This document shows, piece after piece, positions 16,000 to 25,775 of a stretch of 55,501 bases of DNA. Each line of letters starts with the position of its first letter. Within the stretch, counting starts at the first letter, position 1. Under the pieces are notes generated by a model. It was not told where the DNA came from. It saw only the letters and a list, made by a program, of their open reading frames with translations, and did no database searches. The stretch lies in contig VBJD01000033.1 of assembly GCA_005887995.1 (NCBI GenBank), positions 1 to 55,501 on the forward strand, in the 5' to 3' direction. The DNA comes from Chloroflexota bacterium. GTDB lineage: Bacteria > Chloroflexota > Limnocylindria > P2-11E. A program made the position numbers and the translations under genes.

Positions 16000-17189
16000 G
16001 CGCACGATCCGATCGCGCCATCGCGCTGTCGCTCGCGGCGATCGGCGTCCTCACCTACCTCGCGGCGGGCTTCGGCCTGCTCACCGACTACGACTACTAC
16101 GGCCGCCTCGCGCAGGCGCTCGACGGCGGACGCTGGTGGCTCGACGAAGCGCCGCCCTGGCTCAACGAGCTCCTGCCCTGCGGCGACGGACGGTACTGCG
16201 TCGCGTATCCGCCGCTTCCGGCTCTCCTCACGGCGCCACTCGCCTTCTTTCTTCCGACCGCGCTCGCGCAGGTCCTCGTGTCGCGCATCGCCGGCGGCGC
16301 CTCCGGGGGCGTGCTCTTCCTCGGGCTTCGCGCGTTCGGCGCGCCGCGTCTCGTCGCCATCGGCGGTGCCGCGCTTTCGGCGCTCGGCACGACGCTCTTC
16401 TTCTCGTCAGTCGACGGACGCGCGTGGTTCGACGCGCACGCCGTCGCGATGCCGTTCCTCTGCGCGGCGTTCCTCTTCGCGTCGCGCGGCGATCGCCCCT
16501 GGCTGCTCGGCGCGGCGATCGGGCTCGCGACGCTCGCGCGTCTCCCCATCGTCGCCGCCACGCCGGCGCTGGTCCTGCTCCTCTCGCTGCGCGGCGGCAT
16601 CCCGCTGGCGCGCGCGCTCGGCGGCGTCGTGCTGGGCGGCCTGCCGTTCGCAGCGATCTACGTGCTCTACAACCTCCTGCGCTGGGGGACACCGCTCGAC
16701 GCGGGGTACGCGATGCTCACCGTCGGTGACGTGTTCTTCACGAGGGGACTCTTCAGCCTCTTCTATCTGCCGCGCCACTTCCAGGCGATCTTCATCGAGC
16801 CGCCCGACTTCGTCGAAGGCACGCCGTGGTTCCTGCGTCCGAGGGGGGTCGGCATGTCGCTCTTCCTGACGACGCCCGCGTTCGTGTGGATCTTCGCGAG
16901 CCTGCGCCACATGCGCCGCGATGCCGCGCTCGCGCTCACAGCGGTCGCGGCGCTGCTCGCACTGCTCCCTGATGTGCTCCACGGGACGGTCGGCTTCCAG
17001 CAGTTCGGCTACCGCTTCAGCCTCGACGCGCAGCCGTTCCTCGTCGCGCTCGCCGTCGCGGGCGACGCGCGCACGCGGGACGGCTGGCGTTCGCGGCCCT
17101 CGATCCCCTTCATCGTCGCGACGGTGCTCTCGGTCGCGATCAACCTCTACGCGACGATCGCGATCACGCGCTTCGGCTACTGGCAGTGA
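15996..17189 (+). CDS. GT-C-type membrane glycosyltransferase
   Basis: About 397 residues. The frame has no ATG, GTG or TTG near the expected start; a CTG at 15996 overlaps the previous TGA (CTGA) and has a perfect GGAGG 8 bases upstream (15983-15987), so CTG initiation is my choice. About nine to ten hydrophobic segments follow. The first luminal loop holds LLTDYDYYGRLAQAL, an Asp-rich loop as in GT-C enzymes, and later CVAYPPLPALL. It would use a polyprenyl-linked sugar on the outer membrane face. The stop overlaps the next gene by 4 bases. Confidence 0.6.
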   Translation: MSARSDRAIALSLAAIGVLTYLAAGFGLLTDYDYYGRLAQALDGGRWWLDEAPPWLNELLPCGDGRYCVAYPPLPALLTAPLAFFLPTALAQVLVSRIAGGASGGVLFLGLRAFGAPRLVAIGGAALSALGTTLFFSSVDGRAWFDAHAVAMPFLCAAFLFASRGDRPWLLGAAIGLATLARLPIVAATPALVLLLSLRGGIPLARALGGVVLGGLPFAAIYVLYNLLRWGTPLDAGYAMLTVGDVFFTRGLFSLFYLPRHFQAIFIEPPDFVEGTPWFLRPRGVGMSLFLTTPAFVWIFASLRHMRRDAALALTAVAALLALLPDVLHGTVGFQQFGYRFSLDAQPFLVALAVAGDARTRDGWRSRPSIPFIVATVLSVAINLYATIAITRFGYWQ

Positions 17190-20100
17190 CGGAAGAGACC
17201 GAGCGCGCCGATCGCCGCGCGCGCATCGCGATCGCCGCGGTCATCGCCGTCGGCGTCGTCCTGCGATTCCTCGTCCTTCCCGCGAAGGGCTTCCCGTCGG
17301 ACGTCGCGACGTTCCAGGCCTGGGCGAGCCGGCTCGCCGAGGTCGGGCCCTCACGCTTCTACGAGCCCGGGTACTTCTCCGACTATCCCCCCGGCTACCT
17401 CTACGTGCTCTGGCTCGTCGGCCTCGTGTTCGACGGGCAGACGAAGTTCATCGTCAAGGCCGCGTCGATCCCCGCGGATATCGCCATCGCGTTGCTGTGC
17501 GTCTGGATCGTTTGGCGCGCGGCCGGTCGAGACCGCGCGGTCCTCGCGGCAGCGCTGTGGATGCTCGCACCCGGCCCGATCTTCGCCGGTCCGTATTGGG
17601 GACAGGTCGATGCGGTCGGGACCGTCCCGTTCCTGCTCGCGCTGATCTTCGCGGGACGCGGCAGCTGGGCGACCGCCGGGGCGATCGCCGGACTTGCCGC
17701 GATGGTGAAGCCCCAGTTCGGCGTCGCGCTGATCGTCGTCGCCGCGGGCGCGCTCTTCGTCTGGATCCGCGACGCGGACTGGCGGCCGCCGCTGCGCACC
17801 GCTGTCGCGGCCCTGCTGACGATCCTCGCGCTCGGCGTGCCGTTCCGCGCCGGCCCCGGCGAGCTCATCGACCTCGTGCGCTCGGCGTCCGAGACCTATC
17901 CCTTCACCAGCCTCTACGCGTTCAACATCTGGTCGATCGTCGGCGACTTCTGGAAGCCCGACGACCAGTACGTCGTCCTCGGCGCGATCCTGCTCCTTGC
18001 CGGTCTCGCGAGCTCGTGCGCGCTCCTCTGGTGGCGTCGCGATGTCGGCGCCTTCCTCGCATGCGGCGCGCTCGCCGCATTCGCCTTCTACTTCCTGCCG
18101 ACACGGGCGCACGAGCGCTATCTCTTCCCCGCGTTCGCGCTGCTCCTCCCGCTCGCGGTGCTCCGCGCGCGCCTGCTGGTGCCGTACATCTCGCTCGCGA
18201 TCGCGTTCGCGGCCTCGCTGTACTTCGCCTTCACGCGCTACCCGCAGAACGACCTGCGGTCGCCGCAGTGGCTCGAGGACTCGCTCTTCACCCGCAACGG
18301 CCAGATCGCGCTCGCTCTGCTCATGCTCGGGCTCGCCGCGTTCATTGCCTGGCGGCTGTTCCGCGGCGATGCGGCGCTGGAGGCGGATGAGGAGACGATC
18401 ACCATCGCGTCGCGGCCATTGCCGCCTCCCGCGCGGCCGGACGATCGCTGGCGTCTGCCGGCCGCGCTGTCTCTCGGGCGACCCCCGACTCGTCGCGACA
18501 TCGCGAGCGCGTTCCTGGTCGCGTTGGTGGTGCTCGTCACACGCGGGTACCGGCTCGATCAGCCGCGCGACATGTACTTCGACGAGGTCTATCACGCGCG
18601 CACGGCGTACGAGCTCCTCGCGCAACGCGAGCCGTACGAGTGGACGCATCCACATCTGGCGAAAGAGATCATGGCCCTCGGCATCCTCGCGTTCGCCGAC
18701 GATCGCGTCGTCGGCACGGAGCCCGCGAATTCACAGGTGCGGGCCTTTGCCGTCGCCAACGACGGACTACGCGCGGTCGTTGAGCCAGACGCGCTGGTCC
18801 TCCGTGACCGTAGCGGTCGTCAGCTCGCCCGCGCTCCGATCACGAATCTGGATCGCCCGGATGCCGTGGGCTTTGACGGCGAAGACGTTGTGTTAGTCAC
18901 CGAGTTCCAGGTCGCGCGGCTCGGCCGCGACGGGAGCGTGAAGCAGCGCGTGAGGCTCACGACCATGAGCAGAAGCGCCCCGAGGTCTCTCGTCATCGAG
19001 AACGGCCGGATCGTGATCGCTGGCGACGGTGGCATCGAGATCTACCAATCGCTCGAGACGAAACCACAGGTGATCCCAACTCCAGTCGTGGCCGCGACCG
19101 CCAAAACCGATGGCAGTGTTGTCTATGCGGTCGACCAAGCCGGTGTTGTTCATGTCATCGACGTCGCGAACGCCAAAGAGACGGAGACGCTGAACGCGCG
19201 CGGTCCCGCTGGCGCGATCGCGTACGCGCAGGGCCCGAACCGCCTCTTCCTCGCGCGGACAGACACTCCGGCGCTCGACATCATCGACCTCGAGGGCCAC
19301 GCGACCGACACCGTCCCGCTCGGCAACGCGCGGACCGGTGACTTCACGGAGGGCGCGAAAGCGCTGGCGGTCGTGCCACGCACGCAGTTCCTCTACGCGC
19401 TTGTCCCGGGGAAGGTCGTTGCGATCGAGACGCACGGCGCGTCGCCGTTCGCCTCGACACCGGTGCGCGAGTCGGATCGGTTCCTCGGCGTCGACGGCCA
19501 GGACGACAAGCTCGTCGTCGCGGGGAGCGATGCGGTCGAGCGCATCGAGACCGGGAGACAGGCGCTCGCGTGGCGCATCCCTGGCGTCGTGTTCGGGGCG
19601 CTCCTGGCGTTCTTCCTGTACCTGCTCGCGCGGCGCCTCTTCGCGTCGCCGCTCGTCGCGTACCTGGTCGGCGCCGCCGTCGTGCTCGACGGATCGATGT
19701 TCGCGCAGGCGCGCATTGGCATGAACGACATTTACGTGACGACGTTCATCGTCGGCACGTGGTACTTCATCGTCGCCGCTCATCGACCGCGTCGGGCGGC
19801 ATGGCTCGACCTGCTCATCGCCGGCGCGCTCATCGGGCTCGGCGCGGCGTCGAAGTGGGCGGCGATCTACACGCTCGCCGGGATCTTCGTCGCCTCACTC
19901 GCGGTGACCGCGTACGCGTACGAGCGCGGCCGCCCCGGCACCGGCGGCCCGCTCGATCTCTTCGCCGGGAAGGGCCGCAACGCCGCGTTCCTCTTCGGCT
20001 GTTTCGCGCTGATCCCTGCGGTGCTCTACCTCGGCTCGTACGTGCGCTGGTTCGGCGGTCCGACGGCGCCGTATGGCTGGAATCTCGTCGAGCTGACGCA

Positions 20101-20776
20101 GCAGATGTACTGGTACCACAGCTCTCTCACGGCGCCGCACTGCGCGGGATCGCCGTGGTGGGCGTGGCCGCTCGACCTCAAGCCGGTGTACTGGTATTTC
20201 GGCGGGAGCACCGGGAACTTCAACGGCTACATCTATGACGCGGGCAACCCGATCATCTTCTGGGCCGCGCTTCCCGCGGCGGCGATCGTCGGCGGTCTCG
20301 CGTATCGCGCACGATCGGTGACGCTGGGCTTCGTCGCGCTGGCGATGCTCACGCAGTTCGTCGCGTGGATCCCCATCTCACGCGTCCTGTTCTTCTATCA
20401 CTTCTTCACGGCGCTGCCGTTCTACCTTCTGTGCCTCGCCATCGTGCTCGCGATCCTCTGGGAACGACGACGTACCGCGGTCAGGGTGTTCGCGATCCTC
20501 GCCGTCGTGGCATTCGTCTTCTTCTATCCGTACGTGTCCGGCCTACCGGTACCCGGCGAGCTCGGGTCGGCGTATCAGATCCTTCCGACCTGGGCATACG
20601 ACCCGACGTTCAATCCGACCGATTCGTGCCCGACGCCAGTGTCCGCCGCGACGGCGACGAGCCTTGAGATCGGCATCGCGTGGATCGTCGAGGTCGGCGC
20701 GCTCGCGCTCGCGCTCGCGGTCGCCTTCGCATACGAGCCAGCCCGCCGGCTGCTCGCGCGCATCGGCGTCATTTAG
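17186..20776 (+). CDS. Tandem GT-C fusion with beta-propeller insertion (GT87-like + PMT-like)
   Basis: 1196 residues from GTG 17186. Residues 1-400 form a complete GT-C unit (FPSDVATFQAWASRLA loop, DYPPGYLYVLW, MVKPQF, RAHERYLFPAFALLLP), like GT87/DUF2029 mannosyltransferases. From about 440 a second unit begins that resembles protein O-mannosyltransferase (GT39/PMT): D466-E467 in YFDEVYHARTAY, then H488-P-H-L-A-K493. In PMT the WR-P helix normally follows closely; here about 290 residues intervene (about 500-795) with repeated short strands (VVYAVD, HVIDV, LFLART), a propeller-like insert. The PMT unit resumes at W796-R-I-P and continues through SMFAQARIGMND. It probably mannosylates exported proteins or glycolipids. 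Confidence 0.75.
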   Translation: MTEETERADRRARIAIAAVIAVGVVLRFLVLPAKGFPSDVATFQAWASRLAEVGPSRFYEPGYFSDYPPGYLYVLWLVGLVFDGQTKFIVKAASIPADIAIALLCVWIVWRAAGRDRAVLAAALWMLAPGPIFAGPYWGQVDAVGTVPFLLALIFAGRGSWATAGAIAGLAAMVKPQFGVALIVVAAGALFVWIRDADWRPPLRTAVAALLTILALGVPFRAGPGELIDLVRSASETYPFTSLYAFNIWSIVGDFWKPDDQYVVLGAILLLAGLASSCALLWWRRDVGAFLACGALAAFAFYFLPTRAHERYLFPAFALLLPLAVLRARLLVPYISLAIAFAASLYFAFTRYPQNDLRSPQWLEDSLFTRNGQIALALLMLGLAAFIAWRLFRGDAALEADEETITIASRPLPPPARPDDRWRLPAALSLGRPPTRRDIASAFLVALVVLVTRGYRLDQPRDMYFDEVYHARTAYELLAQREPYEWTHPHLAKEIMALGILAFADDRVVGTEPANSQVRAFAVANDGLRAVVEPDALVLRDRSGRQLARAPITNLDRPDAVGFDGEDVVLVTEFQVARLGRDGSVKQRVRLTTMSRSAPRSLVIENGRIVIAGDGGIEIYQSLETKPQVIPTPVVAATAKTDGSVVYAVDQAGVVHVIDVANAKETETLNARGPAGAIAYAQGPNRLFLARTDTPALDIIDLEGHATDTVPLGNARTGDFTEGAKALAVVPRTQFLYALVPGKVVAIETHGASPFASTPVRESDRFLGVDGQDDKLVVAGSDAVERIETGRQALAWRIPGVVFGALLAFFLYLLARRLFASPLVAYLVGAAVVLDGSMFAQARIGMNDIYVTTFIVGTWYFIVAAHRPRRAAWLDLLIAGALIGLGAASKWAAIYTLAGIFVASLAVTAYAYERGRPGTGGPLDLFAGKGRNAAFLFGCFALIPAVLYLGSYVRWFGGPTAPYGWNLVELTQQMYWYHSSLTAPHCAGSPWWAWPLDLKPVYWYFGGSTGNFNGYIYDAGNPIIFWAALPAAAIVGGLAYRARSVTLGFVALAMLTQFVAWIPISRVLFFYHFFTALPFYLLCLAIVLAILWERRRTAVRVFAILAVVAFVFFYPYVSGLPVPGELGSAYQILPTWAYDPTFNPTDSCPTPVSAATATSLEIGIAWIVEVGALALALAVAFAYEPARRLLARIGVI

Positions 20777-20777
20777 G

Positions 20778-21707
20778 TCAGGGGCTCGCCGATGGCGTCG
20801 GTGACTCCGACGGCGTCTCCGTCGGTGTCGCTGAGGGTGACGGCGACGGTGATGCGCTCGCGCTCGGCGACGGTGATGCGGTCGCGCTCGGGCTCGGCGA
20901 CGCCGTGATCGACGGTGGCTGGCCGGGAGCGACGGCGAAGAGCACCGCGATCGCGCCGCTCACGACGAGCAGCACGATCACGATGAACATCGCGAGCCCG
21001 ACGATGCGGCGCGGCGCACTCGCGGCGCGCCCAAAGGGCAGGGCTGAGTGCACGATCACGGTGACGTTGTCCTCACCGCCGCGCGAGTTCGCGAGCTCGA
21101 CGAGCCGTTGCGCCGCACTGTCGAGGTCGTCACCGCTCGTGCCGACGACGAGGGCGATCTCTTCCGGCTCGACATGACGCGTGAGGCCGTCGGAGCAGAG
21201 CACGAGTCGGTCGCCGGGTCGGAGCTCCTCGACATACACGTCGGCTTGAACGCCGCGCGGGTCGCCGACGAAGCGCGTGATGCCGTGCGCCGGGATGCCG
21301 CTGTGATCCTCGGTGACCTGACGCGAAGCGCCGTCACGCACGAGGTACGCGCGGCTGTCGCCGAGATTTGCGATCACCGCCTGACCCTTGGCGACGGCCG
21401 CCGCGACGAGCGTGCTCGCGGCCGAGGCGTTCCCCGACGTGTCGGCGGCGCGCAGCACCGCGGTGTTCGCGTCGCGTACCGCGTCACCGAGGCGCTCGGC
21501 CAGCGGCTGCGCGCGCGGCGCCGCGAAGAAGCGCGCCGCGAGCTCGTCGACCGCGGCACTCGCAGCGACCTCGCCGCCTGGCCCTCCGCCGACGCCGTCG
21601 GCGACGGCCATGAGCGTCACGTCGCGATCGTCTCGGACGAGGTAGCGGTCTTCGTTCCCTTCCCGAATGCGGCCGGTGTCCGTCCGCGCCGCCGTGCGCC
21701 TAGCCAC
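20778..21707 (-). CDS. PP2C-family Ser/Thr phosphatase with membrane anchor
   Basis: 309 residues from GTG 21707. The catalytic domain (1-230) has all metal-binding marks: GNEDR (residues 17-21), D37-G-V-G-G, LVLCSDGLTRH, and GGEDNVTVIV. A membrane segment (about 243-267) follows, then a long outside tail rich in Ser, Pro, Ala and Thr. This is a PstP/Stp-like phosphatase that reverses the action of the kinase encoded just upstream; the kinase TAG and this GTG share one base. Its stop is 1 base from the stop of the convergent GT-C fusion gene. Confidence 0.93.
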   Translation of the reverse strand: MARRTAARTDTGRIREGNEDRYLVRDDRDVTLMAVADGVGGGPGGEVAASAAVDELAARFFAAPRAQPLAERLGDAVRDANTAVLRAADTSGNASAASTLVAAAVAKGQAVIANLGDSRAYLVRDGASRQVTEDHSGIPAHGITRFVGDPRGVQADVYVEELRPGDRLVLCSDGLTRHVEPEEIALVVGTSGDDLDSAAQRLVELANSRGGEDNVTVIVHSALPFGRAASAPRRIVGLAMFIVIVLLVVSGAIAVLFAVAPGQPPSITASPSPSATASPSPSASASPSPSPSATPTETPSESPTPSASP

Positions 21708-22966
21708 TAATCCGACTTCTTACCGCAGTCCTTCCCACCCACGAGGAACAGGTGCGCCGTGTCACCCCGTTCGAACTGCGTGTTCGCGGCCGGCTGCTGC
21801 CGCGCGACCGTGCACGGCGTGCCGCGCGCAGCGGGGTCGACCTCCCAGCCGACCGGCGCGCGGAAGCCCGCGGCGATGAGGATGTTGCCGGCCTCGATCA
21901 CATCCTTTCCGACGACGCTCGGCGTCGTCGTGACCGCAGCGCTGCGCGCCGGCGCGGCCGTCGCGGAGGTCGTCGCACGTCCCTGGAAGCTCGCGAAGAC
22001 TATGAGCGTCCCCACGAGCACGGCGATGACCGCGAGGAGCGCGACGGTGCTGTCGATCTGTCGACCGCGGCCCGCACGCAGCGGCCGGGGCGGTGGTGGA
22101 GTGAGCACGCCGGTCGCGTCGCCGCGCTCGCTCGCCGCGAGGAGCGCACGGGCGAACGTGCCGGCGCGCTCGTAGCGTTGCGATGGCTCGCGGGCAAGCG
22201 CACGGCGCACGACCTCATCGATCTGCTCGCTCACCCCGACACGTGCGGTGCGCAGCGATGGCGGCGGCCCGTCGAGCCGCTCGCGCAGGAGGTCGTCGGT
22301 CTCCATCTCGGCGTAAGCCGGGCGTCCCGCTAGCAGCTCGTACGCGACGAGGCCGAGGCTGTAGATGTCGGATCGTTCGCTCGGCGCCTCGCCCGCGATG
22401 CGTTCCGGCGCGATGTATCGCGCGGTGCCTATGAGCTCGTGCTCGCGCGGACCGCGTGCCGCGCGCGCGATGCCGAAGTCGGTGAGCTTCGCCGTGCCGC
22501 GCTCGTCGACGATGACGTTCGCGGGTTTCACGTCGCAGTGGATCACGCCCGCTTCGTGCGCCGCGTCGAGCGCCGCGGCGATCTGTGACACAAGGCGCGC
22601 GGCCTCGTGTGACGGAAGCGGGCCACGCTCCCTCACGACGTCGCGCAGCGTCTTGCCGCGCACGAACTCCATGACCATGAAGGAGTCATCGCCGTCACGA
22701 CCCTCGTCGTAGACGGTGACGACGTTCGGATGGCTCACCGACGCGGCGCGCCGCGCCTCGTCGGCGAAGCGCTCACGGAACGCCTCATCGGCGTCACCGC
22801 CGAGGATCTTCACCGCCACGTCGCGGCCGAGCCGCTCGTCGCGCGCGTGCCACACCTCGCCCGCCCCGCCCGCGTCGATCCGCTCGAGGAGGCGGTAGCG
22901 GGAGGCGAGCACGCGGGCTTCGCCGGCATCATGCCGAACAGCGGCCTTCCGCTTGTCAGCTGACAC
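21707..22966 (-). CDS. PASTA-type Ser/Thr protein kinase
   Basis: 419 residues from GTG 22966 (GGGAG 6 bases upstream; GTG 22978 is an in-frame alternative). Kinase domain residues 24-290: glycine loop DAGGAGEVW, ATP lysine K53 in VAVKIL, catalytic loop H143-C-D145-VKPAN and D163-F-G165. The usual HRD arginine is cysteine, so activation-loop control may differ from PknB. A membrane segment lies near 330-350, followed by one PASTA domain (TPSVVGKDVIEAGNILIAAGF onward), which in homologues binds muropeptides or lipid II. It is downstream of opcA by 20 bases and paired with a PP2C. Confidence 0.92.
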   Translation of the reverse strand: MSADKRKAAVRHDAGEARVLASRYRLLERIDAGGAGEVWHARDERLGRDVAVKILGGDADEAFRERFADEARRAASVSHPNVVTVYDEGRDGDDSFMVMEFVRGKTLRDVVRERGPLPSHEAARLVSQIAAALDAAHEAGVIHCDVKPANVIVDERGTAKLTDFGIARAARGPREHELIGTARYIAPERIAGEAPSERSDIYSLGLVAYELLAGRPAYAEMETDDLLRERLDGPPPSLRTARVGVSEQIDEVVRRALAREPSQRYERAGTFARALLAASERGDATGVLTPPPPRPLRAGRGRQIDSTVALLAVIAVLVGTLIVFASFQGRATTSATAAPARSAAVTTTPSVVGKDVIEAGNILIAAGFRAPVGWEVDPAARGTPCTVARQQPAANTQFERGDTAHLFLVGGKDCGKKSD

Positions 22967-22986
22967 GTCCGCTCCCACGGCAAGCG

Positions 22987-24135
22987 TCAGGCCAGCGTGA
23001 CGAGCGCGTGTAGCGCCTCCTCGAACACGTGGTCGTTGCCGACGATCGCGAGCTCCTCGCGCAGCAGATCCTCGATCCCCGCCGAGGGAAGCGGAACGAC
23101 GCGTATCGACCGCGTCGCGCCATCGACGACGACGGCCGCGGTGACGTGATGCGGATCGGGCGCGCGCTTGAGCACGAACTCGAAGAGCGAACCGGCGTGG
23201 CGTGCCTGCAGCCGGATCCCCGACGTGTCGCCCGGCTCGATGCCGCGCTCGAAGCGCGGTCGGATGCGGATGTCGACCCGCGCGCCGTCGCGTCGCGCCA
23301 TCTCGAAGAGGAGTCCGCCGGCCTCCGACGGCGCGAGACTGCCCTTGCTGCGCCAGCGGAGGCGCGACGCGAGCCATCCGACGAGGAGCAACGCCTGCGA
23401 CGGATGGATGTCCCGCCCGTCCATGTCGACACCGAAGCCGACGCGCACGCCGACGATCTCGTCGAGGCATGGCCGCCACGCTTCGACGTCGAAGAATCCG
23501 GCGACGAGCTCGCGCCACGGCGTGAGACGCGTCCAGTTGAGGTCGGTGACGCCGAAGCGACGACCACGTTGCGTCGCTGCGAGCGCCGCGATGACCGGCA
23601 GCGTGCGATCGGGCCGCGCGAAGTCGGATGAATCGACGATGAACCGATCGGCGATCGCGAGAAGGTCGTCGAAGCGTCGCGCCTCCTCCGGCGGCGTGCC
23701 CGTCCACCACAGGAACACCGGTAGGTCCGGCACCAGGAGCGGGATGACGACGCTCGCGACGCGGTCGTCGGCATCTCCGCGTACGCGCGCGAGGATCTGT
23801 TCGTAGTAGACCTGCGAGCTCTCCTCCGGGCGCGGCGCGTGGCAATGCAGCTGCACCGCGACGTCAGCGCCTTCACGCTCCCGGTCGCCGTACACGATGA
23901 TCGCGCGTGAGGGATGGCGGTTCGAGAGCCGCATCGTCGCCCGCGCCGCGCGCAGCGCGTGCGTGTCGCGGTCCGCGTACACGACGAGGTTCAGGACCGT
24001 GGCGCGGGCGACGGAATGGCTCTGTTCCTTGGCATGCGCACCGGCTGCGCGGCGCAGCCGCGCGAGCTCGCGCTCGAGCGCCGCGATCGACGGAACGGGC
24101 GCGCCCCAGACCGCCTCGTCGATCCCCGTCGTCAT
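22987..24135 (-). CDS. opcA: Glucose-6-phosphate dehydrogenase assembly protein OpcA
   Basis: 382 residues from ATG 24135, chosen for its ATGA overlap with the zwf stop (GTG 24147 is an alternative). It matches Opc[51 protein letters not shown], and [19 protein letters not shown]. OpcA is a cofactor needed for G6PDH activity, known from cyanobacteria and Actinobacteria. Its place directly after zwf is the standard arrangement. Confidence 0.93.
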   Translation of the reverse strand: MTTGIDEAVWGAPVPSIAALERELARLRRAAGAHAKEQSHSVARATVLNLVVYADRDTHALRAARATMRLSNRHPSRAIIVYGDREREGADVAVQLHCHAPRPEESSQVYYEQILARVRGDADDRVASVVIPLLVPDLPVFLWWTGTPPEEARRFDDLLAIADRFIVDSSDFARPDRTLPVIAALAATQRGRRFGVTDLNWTRLTPWRELVAGFFDVEAWRPCLDEIVGVRVGFGVDMDGRDIHPSQALLLVGWLASRLRWRSKGSLAPSEAGGLLFEMARRDGARVDIRIRPRFERGIEPGDTSGIRLQARHAGSLFEFVLKRAPDPHHVTAAVVVDGATRSIRVVPLPSAGIEDLLREELAIVGNDHVFEEALHALVTLA

Positions 24136-25772
24136 GGCCTGCGCCACGCCCTGTCGTCACGCTCGATGAGCGTGTCGGCCTCCGTCGGCCCCCACGAGCC
24201 GGCGTTGTAGGTCGCGAGCGCCGGGACGCCGCGAGACCACGCACCGAGGATCGGATCCACGAATTGCCACTGCTGCTCGACCTCGTCCCGGCGTGTGAAC
24301 AGCGTCGCGTCCCCGCGAAGCGCGTCGAGGATGAGCGTCTCGTAGGCGTCGGGCGCATCGACCATGAACGACGCGCCGTAGACGAAGTCCATGTTGACGG
24401 TGCGGATGCGCAGGCCCTGGACCGGCACCTTCGCGCCGAACGTGAGGCTGATGCCCTCGTCGGGCTGGATGCGCAGGACGAGCTCGTTCGCCTCGAGACC
24501 CTCCGAGGCGTCCTTGGTGAAGATCCGATGCGGCGCGATGCGGAAGCGGATCGCGATCTCCGTCGCGCGCTTCGGTAAGCGCTTTCCGGTGCGGATGTAG
24601 AAGGGGACGCCCTCCCAGCGCCAGTTGTCGATGAAACACCGGAGCGCGACGAACGACTCGGTCTGCGAGTCGGCCGCGACGCCCTTCTCCTCACGGTACG
24701 CGGGCACGGCCCTCCCCTCGATGTATCCCCGCCCGTACTGGCCGCGCACCGTGCGGGCGCCTACCTCACGGTCGGAGATCGGTCGCAGCGCGCGCAGCAC
24801 CTTCACCTTCTCGTCTCGCACCGCGCGGTCGTCGAACGCGGCTGGTGGCTCCATGCCGACGAGCGCCATGAGCTGCAGGAGGTGGTTCTGCACGATGTCG
24901 CGCATCGCGCCGGCGTGCTCGTAGTAATCGGCGCGCTCCTCGACGCCGAGCGACTCGGCGACGGTGATCTGCACGTGGTCGACGTACTGCCGGTTCCAGA
25001 TCGGCTCGAAGATGCCGTTCGCGAAGCGCAGCACGAGGATGTTCTGCACGGTCTCCTTGCCGAGGTAGTGGTCGATGCGGAACACCTCATCCTCGCGGAA
25101 GACCTCATGCACGACTCCGGTGAGCTCCATCGCCGTCGCCAGGTCGCGACCGAACGGCTTCTCCACGACGACGCGCGACCAGCCCGGGCCACGCAACTCG
25201 TGCTTGCCGATGGCGCGCACGATCGGCGCGTAGGCCTGCGGCGGCGTGGCGAGGTAGAAGAGGCGATTGCCGTTCGTGCCAGCCTCGACGTCGACGCGGT
25301 CCAACGCCGCGCGGAGCGCGTCGTAGCCCGCGTCGTCCGGCGTCGCGACGAAGCGTACGTTGCGCGCGAACGCGCCCCACACCTCCTCGTTGATCGGCTT
25401 CGTCCGGCTGAACTCCGCGACCGCGTCGTGCAGTTCCCTGCGGAACGCGTCGTCGCTCTGCGCGCTGCGCGCCGCGCCAACGACGGCGAACGACGCGGGG
25501 AGGAGCCGCTGCAGCGCGAGGTTGTATAGCGCGGGCAGCAGCTTGCGGCGGGTGAGGTCGCCCGATCCGCCGAAGAGCACGAGCGTCGCGGGCTTCGGCA
25601 CCCGCTGAAGGCGCAGCCCTTCGCGCAGCGGATTCGCTTCCGCTGCGCTCTCTGTCCGACCGCTCGCTGGCGCTGCTGTCCTACCGCTCGCTGGCGCTGC
25701 TGTCCTACCGCTCGTTGTCACTCGCGAGGTGGTCTCGCTCCTCGCGGCGAAGCCGCTCGTCCCTCGGCTCAC
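24132..25772 (-). CDS. zwf: Glucose-6-phosphate 1-dehydrogenase
   Basis: 546 residues. It oxidises glucose-6-phosphate to 6-phosphogluconolactone with NADP+ (or NAD+). The NADP loop [18 protein letters not shown], the EKPFGRDL stretch and the signature [13 protein letters not shown] with the catalytic His are present. Compared with typical 490-510 aa members it has about 55 extra N-terminal residues with an 8-residue repeat (GRTAAPAS twice plus a partial copy). Start codon choice is GTG 25772, 3 bases after the gnd stop; a start within the repeat is possible. OpcA overlaps its stop. Confidence 0.96.
   Translation of the reverse strand: MSRGTSGFAARSETTSRVTTSGRTAAPASGRTAAPASGRTESAAEANPLREGLRLQRVPKPATLVLFGGSGDLTRRKLLPALYNLALQRLLPASFAVVGAARSAQSDDAFRRELHDAVAEFSRTKPINEEVWGAFARNVRFVATPDDAGYDALRAALDRVDVEAGTNGNRLFYLATPPQAYAPIVRAIGKHELRGPGWSRVVVEKPFGRDLATAMELTGVVHEVFREDEVFRIDHYLGKETVQNILVLRFANGIFEPIWNRQYVDHVQITVAESLGVEERADYYEHAGAMRDIVQNHLLQLMALVGMEPPAAFDDRAVRDEKVKVLRALRPISDREVGARTVRGQYGRGYIEGRAVPAYREEKGVAADSQTESFVALRCFIDNWRWEGVPFYIRTGKRLPKRATEIAIRFRIAPHRIFTKDASEGLEANELVLRIQPDEGISLTFGAKVPVQGLRIRTVNMDFVYGASFMVDAPDAYETLILDALRGDATLFTRRDEVEQQWQFVDPILGAWSRGVPALATYNAGSWGPTEADTLIERDDRAWRRP
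25661..25717. repeat. 24-bp tandem repeat inside zwf
   Basis: Two exact copies of a 24-base unit (25661-25684 and 25685-25708) plus a 9-base partial third copy with a change. In the zwf frame each codes for eight residues (GRTAAPAS). Length is a multiple of three, so copy number can vary without frameshift. Confidence 0.85.
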
Positions 25773-25775
25773 TTT

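Noticed and set aside
17351-18655. 434-codon minus-strand frame within the GT-C fusion gene
   Set aside because: Antisense shadow; the plus frame carries GT-C motifs continuously.
25661-25717. Possible CRISPR-like repeat
   Set aside because: Tandem, no spacers, and in frame with zwf.
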